12,422 nucleotides of DNA from Gammaproteobacteria bacterium. GTDB lineage: Bacteria > Pseudomonadota > Gammaproteobacteria > Steroidobacterales > Steroidobacteraceae. A program made the position numbers and the translations under genes. Position 1 is the first letter of the stretch; every line of letters starts with the position of its first letter. The stretch is taken from NCBI GenBank assembly GCA_027451085.1, contig DAIDKA010000276.1, positions 1-12,422 on the forward strand, in the 5' to 3' direction. The notes under the pieces were generated by a model. That model was not told the origin of the DNA and made no database searches. It saw only the letters and a list, made by a program, of their open reading frames with translations. Below are positions 1 through 7,226 of this stretch, piece after piece.

Positions 1-302
1 ACCGCGAGGTGGTGCTGGACGAGCACCGGCCGTCGGTGGTCATCGGCCGGGCCGAGGACAACGACCTGGTCATCAAGGGCAACCTGATCTCGCGCATGCA
101 CGCCCGCATCGAGCTCAACCGCCACCGCTTCGTGCTGATCGACCAGAGCACCAACGGCACCTTCGTGCAGTCGCAGGACGGCGAGGAGGCCTTCGTGCGC
201 CGTGACTCCCTGCCGATCAAGGGCAAGGGCCTGATCGGCCTCGGCAAGGTGCCGGAAGGGGGCTCGCCGCAGACCATCCGCTTCGCCTGCGAGGAGGGCT
301 GA
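1..302 (+). CDS. FHA domain protein, C-terminal part only (possibly a class III adenylate cyclase)
   Basis: This is the 3' end of a gene that begins before the window; the frame runs through base 3, so the GTG at 9 need not be a start. The visible 99 or so residues form one forkhead-associated (FHA) domain, a phosphothreonine-binding module. The hallmarks are present in order: the IGR turn with RAEDND after it, the SRMHARIE strand with its conserved Ser and His, and the STNGTFV loop. A short acidic tail follows. In proteobacteria this FHA type, with its DQSTNGT loop, is often the C-terminus of an adenylate/guanylate cyclase catalytic protein; that is inference, because no catalytic part is visible. 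The gene ends just before a strong terminator, so it closes its transcription unit. Confidence 0.85.
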   Translation, partial: REVVLDEHRPSVVIGRAEDNDLVIKGNLISRMHARIELNRHRFVLIDQSTNGTFVQSQDGEEAFVRRDSLPIKGKGLIGLGKVPEGGSPQTIRFACEEG

Positions 303-305
303 AAG

Positions 306-332
306 AAAAGGGCCCCTGGCGGGGCCCTTTTT
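306..332. terminator. Bidirectional intrinsic terminator between the FHA gene and pckG
   Basis: Bases 306-316 (AAAAGGGCCCC) and 321-331 (GGGGCCCTTTT) form a perfect 11-bp stem with a 4-base TGGC loop, followed by T to 332. The A run on one side and the T run on the other give a U-tract on either strand. It can therefore end the rightward FHA transcript (stop at 302) and the leftward pckG transcript (stop codon at 358-360). Confidence 0.93.
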
Positions 333-357
333 GCGGTCTGGACGCGTCAGGGCGGGT

Positions 358-2130
358 TCAGCCCAGCGCCTGCTCTACCCGGGCCAACTGCGACTTGAGC
401 GCCGCGGGCAGCCGGGCGCCGTACTGGCCGAGGTACTTGTGGAACTCGGCGATCTCGTGGCGCCAGGCGTCGGTGTCGACGCGCAGCAGCTCGGTGATGT
501 CGGCCGGGCTGATGTCCAGGCCCGCGAGGTTGAGGTCCTCGGGCAGGGGCAGGGAGCCGATGGCCGTCTCGTGCGCGTGGGCGGCGCCGGTCGCGCGGTC
601 CAGCATCCAGGCCAGCACGCGCAGGTTGTCGCCGAAGCCCGGCCACAGGAAGCGGCCCGCCTCGTCGCGGCGGAACCAGTTGACGTGGAAGATCTGCGGC
701 GGCTTGCTGAGCTTCGCGCCCACGTTCAGCCAGTGCTGCCAGTAGTCGGCGAAGTTGTAGCCGCAGAACGGCTGCATGGCCATGGGGTCGCGGCGGACCA
801 CGCCGACCTGGCCGGTGGCCGCGGCGGTGGTTTCGGAGGCGACGGAGGCACCGACCAGCACGCCGTGCTCCCAGTCGCGGGCCTGGTAGACCAGCGGCGC
901 GAGGGTGCGGCGACGACCGCCGAAGATGATGGCGCTGATCGGCACGCCCTTGGCGTCTTCGCTATGCGGGGAGTAATCCGGATTGTTCCTCGCCGACACG
1001 GTGAAGCGCGAGTTCGGGTGCGCGGCCGGGCCGTTCTTGGGGTCATAGGGACGGCCCTGCCAGTCCGTGACCGGGGTGCCGCTCTTCAAGCCTTCCCACC
1101 AGGGCTGGTTGTCCGCCGTGACCGCGACGTTGGTGAACAGCGTGTCATGGCGGATCATGTTGTAGGCGTTGCGGTTGGTGTCCGGGTTGGTGCCCGGCAC
1201 CACGCCGAAGTAGCCGGACTCGGGGTTGATGGCCCACAGGCGGCCATCGGGTCCGGGGTGCAGCCAGGCGATGTCGTCGCCCACAGTGAAGACCTTCCAG
1301 CCGGGCATCGATTCCGGCGGAATCAGCATGGCGAGGTTCGTTTTGCCGCAGGCCGAGGGGAAGGCGGCGGCGACGTAGTGCGTCTCGCCCTTGGGGTTCT
1401 GCAGGCCCACGATGAGCATGTGTTCGGCCAGCCAGCCCTCGGTGCGGGCCTGGTAGCTGGCGATGCGCAGGGCATGGCACTTCTTGCCCAGCAGGGCGTT
1501 GCCGCCGTAGCCGGAACCGAAGCTCTGGATCTGCAGCTCCTCGGGGAAATGCATGATGAAACGGCGGTTGGGGTCGAGTTCGCCTATGGAGTGCAGGCCC
1601 TTGACGAAGGTGCCGGTGCGGGCGATGAGGTCCAGCGCGGGCCGGCCCATGCGTGTCATGGTGGCCATGTTCAGCACCACGTAGGCACTGTCGGTGATCT
1701 CCACGCCATAGCGGGACAGCGGCGAGTCCAGCGGACCCATGCAGTAGGGCACCACGTACAGGGTGCGGCCCTTCATGCAGCCCTGGTACAGATCCCGCAT
1801 CTTGGCGTGGGCCTCCGCCGGGGCCATCCAGTTGTTGTTCGGACCGGCGTCTTCCTTCCTGCTGGTGCAGACGAAGGTCAGGTGCTCCACCCGGGCGACA
1901 TCGGAGGGATTGGAGCGGGCCAGGTGGCAGTTCGGGAATTCCTTCTCGTTGAGGCGGATAAGCTCCCCGCTGGTCTCCAGCTGCGCGGTCAGCTGCTTGA
2001 TTTCGGCGGCGGACCCTTCGCACCAGTGTACGGCTGCCGGCTGGGTCAGCTGGCGGACCGATTCCACCCATGCGGTGACTTCGGGGCTGAGTTTGGGCAA
2101 CGGCAGGAGAGCATTGGGGGCAGTGGCCAT
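358..2130 (-). CDS. pckG: Phosphoenolpyruvate carboxykinase (GTP)
   Basis: This cytosolic enzyme decarboxylates and phosphorylates oxaloacetate to phosphoenolpyruvate using GTP, the entry step of gluconeogenesis; some organisms run it in the reverse, anaplerotic direction. The 590-residue length is normal for GTP-type PEPCK. Visible motifs are the P-loop FPSACGKTN at 257-265 with the reactive Cys261, Lys263 and Thr264. The metal-binding VGDDIAWL follows at 283-290 (Asp285/Asp286). The conserved GGRRRTLAPLV lies at 404-414, and the aromatic guanine pocket FLWPGFGDN at 494-502. The start at 2130 has an AAGGA ribosome site nine bases upstream. The gene is alone on its strand, divergent from the helicase gene, and ends at the terminator 306-332. 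I see no convincing -35/-10 pair for it in 2131-2330. A 606-codon open frame lies antisense to it but is only a composition artefact. Confidence 0.98.
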   Translation of the reverse strand: MATAPNALLPLPKLSPEVTAWVESVRQLTQPAAVHWCEGSAAEIKQLTAQLETSGELIRLNEKEFPNCHLARSNPSDVARVEHLTFVCTSRKEDAGPNNNWMAPAEAHAKMRDLYQGCMKGRTLYVVPYCMGPLDSPLSRYGVEITDSAYVVLNMATMTRMGRPALDLIARTGTFVKGLHSIGELDPNRRFIMHFPEELQIQSFGSGYGGNALLGKKCHALRIASYQARTEGWLAEHMLIVGLQNPKGETHYVAAAFPSACGKTNLAMLIPPESMPGWKVFTVGDDIAWLHPGPDGRLWAINPESGYFGVVPGTNPDTNRNAYNMIRHDTLFTNVAVTADNQPWWEGLKSGTPVTDWQGRPYDPKNGPAAHPNSRFTVSARNNPDYSPHSEDAKGVPISAIIFGGRRRTLAPLVYQARDWEHGVLVGASVASETTAAATGQVGVVRRDPMAMQPFCGYNFADYWQHWLNVGAKLSKPPQIFHVNWFRRDEAGRFLWPGFGDNLRVLAWMLDRATGAAHAHETAIGSLPLPEDLNLAGLDISPADITELLRVDTDAWRHEIAEFHKYLGQYGARLPAALKSQLARVEQALG

Positions 2131-2367
2131 GACTTCAAATCCTTAGAATGATGTCTTGCAGATGAAATCGCCCAAGGCTGGCTTTGTTCTGTGGCGTCTT
2201 CGGGCCACGTCCCGGTCGGGAGCCGGAGGTGTCAGCGGTGCGATGTTTTGCGGGTAAAAACCTCACAGCCTGATGATGCGACTTTTTGCACGCAAACGCA
2301 GCATTTCCTGCGCTATCACGGCACATATTGCCCGTCTGAATACTTGATATATAATCTCCAGAATAAA
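2131..2367. other. Divergent intergenic region between pckG and the helicase gene
   Basis: About 237 bases separate the two starts. The pckG-proximal part holds the pckG ribosome site (AAGGA on the minus strand). The helicase-proximal end turns AT-rich and holds the candidate promoter at 2328-2355. Open frames can be drawn through this stretch on both strands, but none shows a recognisable protein. Confidence 0.6.
2328..2355 (+). promoter_or_regulatory. Candidate sigma-70 promoter for the yoaA-like gene
   Basis: TTGCCC at 2328-2333 and a perfect TATAAT at 2350-2355 are separated by 16 bases. Transcription would begin near 2362, only about six bases before the ATG at 2368, so the mRNA would be almost leaderless. 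No Shine-Dalgarno sequence is visible before that ATG, which agrees with this reading. Confidence 0.55.
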
Positions 2368-4323
2368 ATGCAACATTATGAATTAGAAGAAATTTTTGGA
2401 GAATCCGGGAGTCTGGCCCGGGCCCAGGCCGGATTCGTGCCCCGCCGCCAGCAGCTGCACATGGCCGGTCGCGTGGCCGAGGCGCTGGAGCGCCGCGAGT
2501 CGCTCGTCATCGAGGCCGGCACCGGTACCGGCAAGACCTTCGGCTACCTGGTCCCGGCGCTGCTCTGCAGTGCCCGGGTGCTGATCTCCACCGGGACCCG
2601 CACGCTGCAGGACCAGCTGTACGCCAAGGACGTGCCCCAGGTGGCGGCGGCGCTGGGGCTGCCAGTCACGGTTGCGGTGCTCAAGGGGCGCTCCAATTAC
2701 CTGTGTGCGCACCGGCTGGAACAGGTGCAGCTGCAGCATGCACTGAACATTGATGGCCGTCGCGGTCCCGGACAGGACGAAGGCACGATGCTGGCGCAGG
2801 TCCGGGCCTGGGCGCGGGTGACTGACACCGGCGATCTGGCGGAGGTGCCGGGACTGGCGGATTCCCATCCACTGTGGCCGCGCATCACCTCCACGCGTGA
2901 CAACTGCCTGGGAAGCGGCTGCGCGCAGTTCAAGCGCTGCCACGTGGTGCGCGCGCGGCGCGAAGCGCTGGACGCCCAGGTGGTCATCATCAATCACCAC
3001 CTGTTGCTGGCGGACCTGTCCTTGAAGGAGGATGGCTTTGCCGACCTGCTGGGCACCGCGGATGCGGTGATCCTGGACGAGGCGCACCAGCTGCCGGACC
3101 TTGCCATGCAGTTCTTCGGCGCGACGGTCAGCGGCAGGCGGGTGAGCGACCTGCTGCAGGCGGTGCGCCTGGAATTTCCGGCAACCCCGGGCAGCGCCGG
3201 CATCGGCGCCGGGGTCACCGTGGCGCTGGCCGAGGCGCAAACCGCGCTTGCGACAATGCGCGAACTGCTGCCGCCGCATCTCGGCCGCGTGGCCTGGCAG
3301 GAGTGCCCGGAGGGTCTCACGGGCGCTGCGCACGAACTGGCCCAGGCATTGAATGCGCTGGCCGGTGAGCTGGAAGCCACGCATGATGGCGACGGTCCGG
3401 CGCCGCTGGCGGGCCGGGTGACCGAGGTCGCCGCGGCGCTGGCGCGGATCGCGGATGTGGCGGCAGTGGAGGGGGCGCGCACGGTGGACAAGGGGACGCG
3501 GGGGTTCACCCTGCAGCTGCTGCCGTTCGAGATCGCCGAGCGCTTCCAGTCCATGATGCGCGCGCGGCCCACGGCCTGGATTTTCACCTCGGCCACGCTG
3601 TCGGTGGGCGAGGACTTCAGCCACTTCACCGGGCGCCTGGGACTCAGCGAGACCACTACCGTGCGCATTCCCAGCCCCTTCGACTATGACCGCCAGGCCC
3701 TGTTGTATCTGCCGCAGGGCCTGCCCGACCCCTCATCCAGGCAGCACGTCGCAGCGCTGATCGAGGCGGCGCTGCCGTTGATCGAGGCCTCCGGCGGCGG
3801 GGCGTTCATCCTGTTCACCAGCCATGCGCGCCTGCTGGAAGCGGCCGAGCGGCTGCGGGTGCTGTGGGCGGGTTCGTCGCCCCGGTACCGTCTGTACGTG
3901 CAGGGCGAGGAGCCGCGTGAGCAGTTGCTGAAGCGGTTCCGGGAGGATGGGGATGGCGTGTTGCTGGGGACGGCCAGTTTCTGGGAGGGCGTGGACGTGA
4001 AGGGTGATGCCCTGCGGCTGGTGATCATTGAAAAGCTGCCGTTTGCCTCCCCGGATGATCCGGTGGTCAAGGCGCGCGTCGAGCACATCGAGCGCCATGG
4101 CGGCAGCGCTTTCCGCGACTATCAGCTGCCCCAGGCGGTGCTGGCCCTGCGCCAGGGCGTGGGGCGGCTGATCCGCAGCGAGAGCGACCGCGGCGCGGTG
4201 GTGATCTGCGACCCGCGGGTGCAGGCGAAGTCATACGGCCGGCGCTTCATCGCGGCCCTGCCGCCCATGCGCCAGACCGGCGACGGCGCCGAAGTGGTGC
4301 GCTTCCTGGAACGTACGCGGTGA
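2368..4323 (+). CDS. yoaA: ATP-dependent DNA helicase, YoaA/DinG family (XPD-like, Fe-S)
   Basis: This is a superfamily 2 helicase that unwinds DNA 5'-to-3' in repair. In E. coli, YoaA works with the polymerase chi subunit HolC. The 651 residues contain the Q-motif PRRQQ (25-29) and Walker A EAGTGTGKT (49-57). Four cysteines fit the 4Fe-4S cluster: Cys113, Cys180, Cys185 and Cys191. The DEAH box is at 237-240, TSATLS at 407-412, and motif VI QGVGRLIRS at 596-604. I place the start at ATG 2368 because family homology begins at once (ELEEIFGESGSLA). The upstream in-frame extension from 2191 crosses the promoter and has no family resemblance. The first dozen codons are unusually AT-rich for this genome. 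Length, and tsaB directly downstream as in E. coli, favour YoaA over DinG. The stop overlaps tsaB. Confidence 0.93.
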   Translation: MQHYELEEIFGESGSLARAQAGFVPRRQQLHMAGRVAEALERRESLVIEAGTGTGKTFGYLVPALLCSARVLISTGTRTLQDQLYAKDVPQVAAALGLPVTVAVLKGRSNYLCAHRLEQVQLQHALNIDGRRGPGQDEGTMLAQVRAWARVTDTGDLAEVPGLADSHPLWPRITSTRDNCLGSGCAQFKRCHVVRARREALDAQVVIINHHLLLADLSLKEDGFADLLGTADAVILDEAHQLPDLAMQFFGATVSGRRVSDLLQAVRLEFPATPGSAGIGAGVTVALAEAQTALATMRELLPPHLGRVAWQECPEGLTGAAHELAQALNALAGELEATHDGDGPAPLAGRVTEVAAALARIADVAAVEGARTVDKGTRGFTLQLLPFEIAERFQSMMRARPTAWIFTSATLSVGEDFSHFTGRLGLSETTTVRIPSPFDYDRQALLYLPQGLPDPSSRQHVAALIEAALPLIEASGGGAFILFTSHARLLEAAERLRVLWAGSSPRYRLYVQGEEPREQLLKRFREDGDGVLLGTASFWEGVDVKGDALRLVIIEKLPFASPDDPVVKARVEHIERHGGSAFRDYQLPQAVLALRQGVGRLIRSESDRGAVVICDPRVQAKSYGRRFIAALPPMRQTGDGAEVVRFLERTR

Positions 4324-5045
4324 GGCTGCTGGCCCTGGATACGGCCACTGAGGCGTGCTCGGTCGCGCTGCTGCGGACAACCGCGGCAGCGGCGTCCCTG
4401 GCCGGGGCACCGGAACTGCTGGTGCGGGAACTGGAACCCGGTCGCGGTGCCTCGGAGCTCATCCTGGGGATGGTGCGGGAGGTGCTTGCCGAGGCGGAAC
4501 TTCACTTGGGCGACCTGGACGCCATTGCCTTTGGCCGCGGGCCCGGCGGCTTCACTGGCGTGCGGCTGGCCGCAAGCGTGGTCCAGGGACTCGCGTTCGG
4601 CGCGGGGCTGCCGGTCATTCCCGTGTCGGACCTTGCGGCGGTCGCCCTGAGGGCGCTGGATGCAGCACCGGCGGCGGCGGCGGCCCTGGTCTGCAACGAC
4701 GCCCGGATGCAGGAGGTCTACTGGACCTGCTGTGTGCGTGATGGCTCGGGCCTGGTGCGGCCGGCGGCGCCGGAGCGGGTGGGTCCCCCGGATACCGTGG
4801 TGCTGCCGGTGCCGGTGCCGGCACCGGTGGTGGGCGCTGGCCGGGGGTTTTCAGCCTATCCGCAGCTGGCGCAGCGCCTGGGAGCGCAATTGCAGGGCGT
4901 GTTGCCTGATCTGCTGCCCCGGGCCCGTGAGATCGTCCGCCTGGCCGGGCACGAGTTCATGGCGGGCCGGGTGCTGACTGCGGAAGCTGCGCTGCCGGTG
5001 TACCTGCGGGATGACATCGCCCGACCAGCGGCGTCACATGGTTGA
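4320..5045 (+). CDS. tsaB: tRNA threonylcarbamoyladenosine biosynthesis protein TsaB
   Basis: TsaB (YeaZ) is the non-catalytic ASKHA-fold partner of TsaD. With TsaC and TsaE they make t6A at position 37 of ANN-decoding tRNAs. The 241-residue protein has the family N-terminus LLALDTATEACSVAL (3-17), the signature FGRGPGGFTGVR (71-82), the DARMQEVYW strand (127-135) and the C-terminal PVYLRDDIA (226-234). The GTG start at 4320 overlaps the helicase stop as GTGA, which implies translational coupling; no good ribosome site is visible. A valine/proline stretch at 162-170 reflects repeated CCGGTG units. The histidine often found before the SELIL-type helix is alanine here (Ala44), so this face may differ from the E. 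coli protein. The stop codon overlaps a TTGACA at 5042-5047. Confidence 0.95.
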   Translation: MRLLALDTATEACSVALLRTTAAAASLAGAPELLVRELEPGRGASELILGMVREVLAEAELHLGDLDAIAFGRGPGGFTGVRLAASVVQGLAFGAGLPVIPVSDLAAVALRALDAAPAAAAALVCNDARMQEVYWTCCVRDGSGLVRPAAPERVGPPDTVVLPVPVPAPVVGAGRGFSAYPQLAQRLGAQLQGVLPDLLPRAREIVRLAGHEFMAGRVLTAEAALPVYLRDDIARPAASHG

Positions 5046-5058
5046 CATACAATGCACA

Positions 5059-5092
5059 ACGTCATGATTCTGCAATCATTGGGCCCTGTAAT
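5059..5092 (+). promoter_or_regulatory. Candidate Pho box and -10 of phoB
   Basis: ACGTCAT at 5059-5065 and CTGCAAT at 5070-5076 each match the PhoB half-site CTGTCAT at 5 of 7 bases and sit 11 bases apart, the correct Pho-box period. After a further 10 bases comes TGTAAT at 5087-5092. The same -10 and the same gap occur in front of pstS in this window, and a 10-base gap also separates the Pho box from the -10 of E. coli phoA. Transcription would start near 5099, about 20 bases before phoB. A perfect TTGACA at 5042-5047 is an alternative -35, but no good -10 lies 16-18 bases after it. This suggests PhoB autoregulation. Confidence 0.5.
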
Positions 5093-5119
5093 ACGTACGC
5101 CATACTGTTGCGAGTCCCG

Positions 5120-5815
5120 ATGTCAGCCAAACAAGTCCTGATCGTTGAAGACGAAAAGCCGATCCGCGAGATGATCGCCTTCGGCCTCAAGCGTGCCGGT
5201 TTCGAGGTGCGCGAGGCCGAGGACTGCCGCTCGGCCCGGGCCCTGCTGGTCGACCGGCGGCCGGACCTGATGCTGGTGGACTGGATGCTGCCGGACATGA
5301 GCGGCCTGGAACTGACTCGCGCGCTGAAACGTGACCGCGAGACGCGTGAAGTGCCGGTCATCATGCTGACCGCCCGGTCGGAGGAAGGCGATAAGATCGC
5401 GGGCCTGGATGGCGGGGCGGATGACTATGTCACCAAGCCCTTTTCACCGCGGGAGCTGCTGGCCCGCATCAACGCGGTGCTGCGCCGGGTCGCCCCTGCA
5501 CCCGAGGGGGAGCGCATCGATTTCGATGGGTTGGCGCTCGACCAGGCCAGCCACCGGGTGCTGGTGGGCGAGCAGACGGTGCCGCTGGGTCCCACGGAGT
5601 ACCGCATGCTCGAGTTCTTCATGACGCACCCGGAGCGGGTCTACACCCGCGACCAGCTGCTCGACCGCATCTGGGGCGGCAATGTCTATGTCGAGGAGCG
5701 CACCATCGACGTGCACATCCGGCGCCTGCGCAAGGCGCTGGAGGACTTCGGTTATGACCGCTTCATCCAGACCGTGCGAGGCTCGGGCTACCGGTTCTCG
5801 GTGCGCACGGTGTGA
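5120..5815 (+). CDS. phoB: Phosphate regulon response regulator PhoB
   Basis: PhoB is an OmpR-family transcription factor that binds Pho boxes when phosphorylated by PhoR. It has 231 residues, close to E. coli PhoB. The receiver domain (about 4-120) shows the acidic pocket Glu10/Asp11, phospho-acceptor Asp54 in LMLVDWMLPD, Thr84 in LTARS and Lys106 in TKPFS. The winged-helix domain (about 133-230) carries the recognition helix region ERTIDVHIRRLRKAL (193-207), which is nearly the E. coli sequence, so the same DNA site is expected. I chose ATG 5120 because the family starts at once with SAKQVLIVEDE. An extension of 26 codons from a TTG at 5042 would cover the candidate promoter and the tsaB stop. 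The ribosome site is weak. The stop overlaps phoR. Confidence 0.97.
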   Translation: MSAKQVLIVEDEKPIREMIAFGLKRAGFEVREAEDCRSARALLVDRRPDLMLVDWMLPDMSGLELTRALKRDRETREVPVIMLTARSEEGDKIAGLDGGADDYVTKPFSPRELLARINAVLRRVAPAPEGERIDFDGLALDQASHRVLVGEQTVPLGPTEYRMLEFFMTHPERVYTRDQLLDRIWGGNVYVEERTIDVHIRRLRKALEDFGYDRFIQTVRGSGYRFSVRTV

Positions 5816-7128
5816 TAGTGGTCTGGTCCATCGCGCTGCGCCTCGGCGTGGCCGCGCTCGCGGGCCTGTTGATCGGCTGGCCGCTGGGAAGTGTGCTGGC
5901 AGGCCTTGCTATCGCCTTCGGCGTCTACCTGTGCTGGCAGCTCGCCGCGCTGCTGCGCGTGGAGTGGTGGGTGCGCCATCGCAGCTTTGCCGATGCCCCG
6001 GATCTGCCCGGCGCCTGGGGCGAGGTTGTCACCCAGATCGTGCGCCTGCACCGGCGCAAGCGCTTCCACAAGCAGCGCTTCGTGCAGCTGTTCCGCCAGA
6101 TCCAGCGTTCCACGGGGGCGCTGCCCGACGGCGTGGTGATCCTGGACGAACAGCGCGAGATCATGTGGTTCAACCGCATGGCCGGGCAGCTGCTGTCGCT
6201 GCGCCGCCCCGATGACCTGGGGCTGCGCATAGACAACCTGGTGCGCCAGCCGCAGTTCGTGCAGTACCTGGACGGTGGGCAGTACATCAATCCCGTGGCG
6301 CTGCACGCGGGCAGCCGCGCTGGCGTCGACCGCTACCTGTCGCTGCAGCTGGTGCCCTACGGCGAGGGACAGCTGCTGCTGCTGGTGCGCGACATTTCGC
6401 GGCAGATGCGCCTGGAGATCATGCGCAAGGACTTCGTGGCCAATGCTTCGCACGAGCTGCGTTCGCCGCTCACGGTGATCTGCGGATACCTTGAGACCCT
6501 GGGGGGCGACCCGCTGCTGGACCCCGACCTGGCGGGTCCCCTGGCGGAAATGCGCCGTCAGGCGGAGCGCATGACCACCATCATTGCGGACCTGCTGGAG
6601 CTGTCGCGCCTGGAGGCGCAGGACGCGGGCGCCGCGGGGGAGGCTGTCGACGTGGCCGCGTTGCTGGCGATGCTGCGCAAGGATGTGCTGGCGCGGCAGC
6701 AGCACCCGGCTGAAGTGCGGGTGAAGGTGGAATCGCCGCAGTGGCTGTTCGGAAGCGAATCCGAAATCCACTCGGCGTTCTCGAACCTGGTCGACAACGC
6801 CGCCAAGTACACCCCGGTGCAGGGTTCGCTGGAAATGCGGTGGTGGACGGACGGTGCGGGGGGGCACTTTGCCGTCACCGATACCGGCATCGGCATCCAG
6901 CCGGACCACATCCCGCGCCTGACCGAGCGCTTCTATCGTGTCGATGCCGGCCGCGCGCGTGGCACCGGTGGCTCGGGCCTGGGACTCGCCATCGTCAAGC
7001 ACGTGTTGCAGCAGCATGATGGTGAGCTTTCAATCGAGAGCACCCCGGGCAAGGGCAGCACCTTCACCTGTCATTTCCCGTCCAGCCGGCTGCGCGATGG
7101 CGGGAATCAGGCGCGTGAGGCGGGTTGA
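5812..7128 (+). CDS. phoR: Phosphate regulon sensor histidine kinase PhoR
   Basis: PhoR is the inner-membrane kinase/phosphatase that sets PhoB phosphorylation. The protein has 438 residues. Two hydrophobic segments near 5-24 and 26-47 have almost no periplasmic loop between them, as in E. coli PhoR, so it reads transporter status through PhoU rather than binding phosphate. A basic linker (51-100) leads to a PAS domain (about 100-195). The HisKA domain carries His214 in NASHELRSPL. The ATPase domain shows the N box NLVDNAAKYT (325-334), G1 box DTGIGI (357-362), F box RFYRVD (373-378) and G2 box GTGGSGLGLAIV (384-395). The GTG start overlaps the phoB stop as GTGA, so translation is probably coupled. 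All catalytic motifs are intact. Confidence 0.97.
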   Translation: MIVVWSIALRLGVAALAGLLIGWPLGSVLAGLAIAFGVYLCWQLAALLRVEWWVRHRSFADAPDLPGAWGEVVTQIVRLHRRKRFHKQRFVQLFRQIQRSTGALPDGVVILDEQREIMWFNRMAGQLLSLRRPDDLGLRIDNLVRQPQFVQYLDGGQYINPVALHAGSRAGVDRYLSLQLVPYGEGQLLLLVRDISRQMRLEIMRKDFVANASHELRSPLTVICGYLETLGGDPLLDPDLAGPLAEMRRQAERMTTIIADLLELSRLEAQDAGAAGEAVDVAALLAMLRKDVLARQQHPAEVRVKVESPQWLFGSESEIHSAFSNLVDNAAKYTPVQGSLEMRWWTDGAGGHFAVTDTGIGIQPDHIPRLTERFYRVDAGRARGTGGSGLGLAIVKHVLQQHDGELSIESTPGKGSTFTCHFPSSRLRDGGNQAREAG

Positions 7129-7159
7129 TCCTGGGCCGATCTGCGGCAGACCACCCGCG

Positions 7160-7177
7160 TTGTCATACGGGTGACAC
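7160..7177 (+). promoter_or_regulatory. Candidate Pho box upstream of the COG2908 phosphoesterase
   Basis: TTGTCAT at 7160-7166 matches the PhoB half-site at 6 of 7 bases. GTGACAC at 7171-7177 begins 11 bases later and matches at 4 of 7, or 5 if the final C seen in some second half-sites is accepted. The site lies in the 98-base gap after phoR, about 50 bases before the ATG at 7227. No clear -10 appears 10 bases downstream, so it may act with a poor promoter or be fortuitous. Confidence 0.35.
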
Positions 7178-7226
7178 GCGCCTGCCGGAGCCTGAAGGCA
7201 TTGATGGCGCAAGGTTCCGGAGGATC

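Noticed and set aside
331..2151. 606-codon open frame on the plus strand opposite pckG
   Set aside because: It is exactly antisense to a fully recognisable PEP carboxykinase, has no familiar domain, and its Gly/Val/Ala/Arg/Gln-rich composition is what GC-rich third positions produce. It also runs through the terminator stem region.
2135..2326. 63-codon minus-strand frame between pckG and the helicase gene
   Set aside because: It has no recognisable protein and no ribosome site, and it overlaps the pckG ribosome site and start region. It is more likely untranslated leader.
2191..2367. N-terminal extension of the helicase to 2191
   Set aside because: The 59 added residues have no family resemblance and the segment contains the best promoter in the region.
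2383..3624. 413-codon open frame antisense to the helicase gene
   Set aside because: It is a compositional shadow of the helicase; it is rich in Arg, Gln and His and has no motif or ribosome site.
4812..4827. Perfect 16-bp palindrome CCGGTGCCGGCACCGG inside tsaB
   Set aside because: It falls in repeated CCGGTG codons for a Val/Pro stretch in the middle of the gene, so it is best explained as low-complexity coding sequence rather than an operator or terminator.
5042..5119. N-terminal extension of PhoB from a TTG at 5042
   Set aside because: PhoB proteins begin just before the first receiver strand, as at 5120, and the extension covers the candidate Pho box and -10.
5788..7017. 409-codon open frame antisense to phoR
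   Set aside because: It covers a complete histidine kinase in the other direction and shows only low-complexity His/Gln/Arg-rich sequence.
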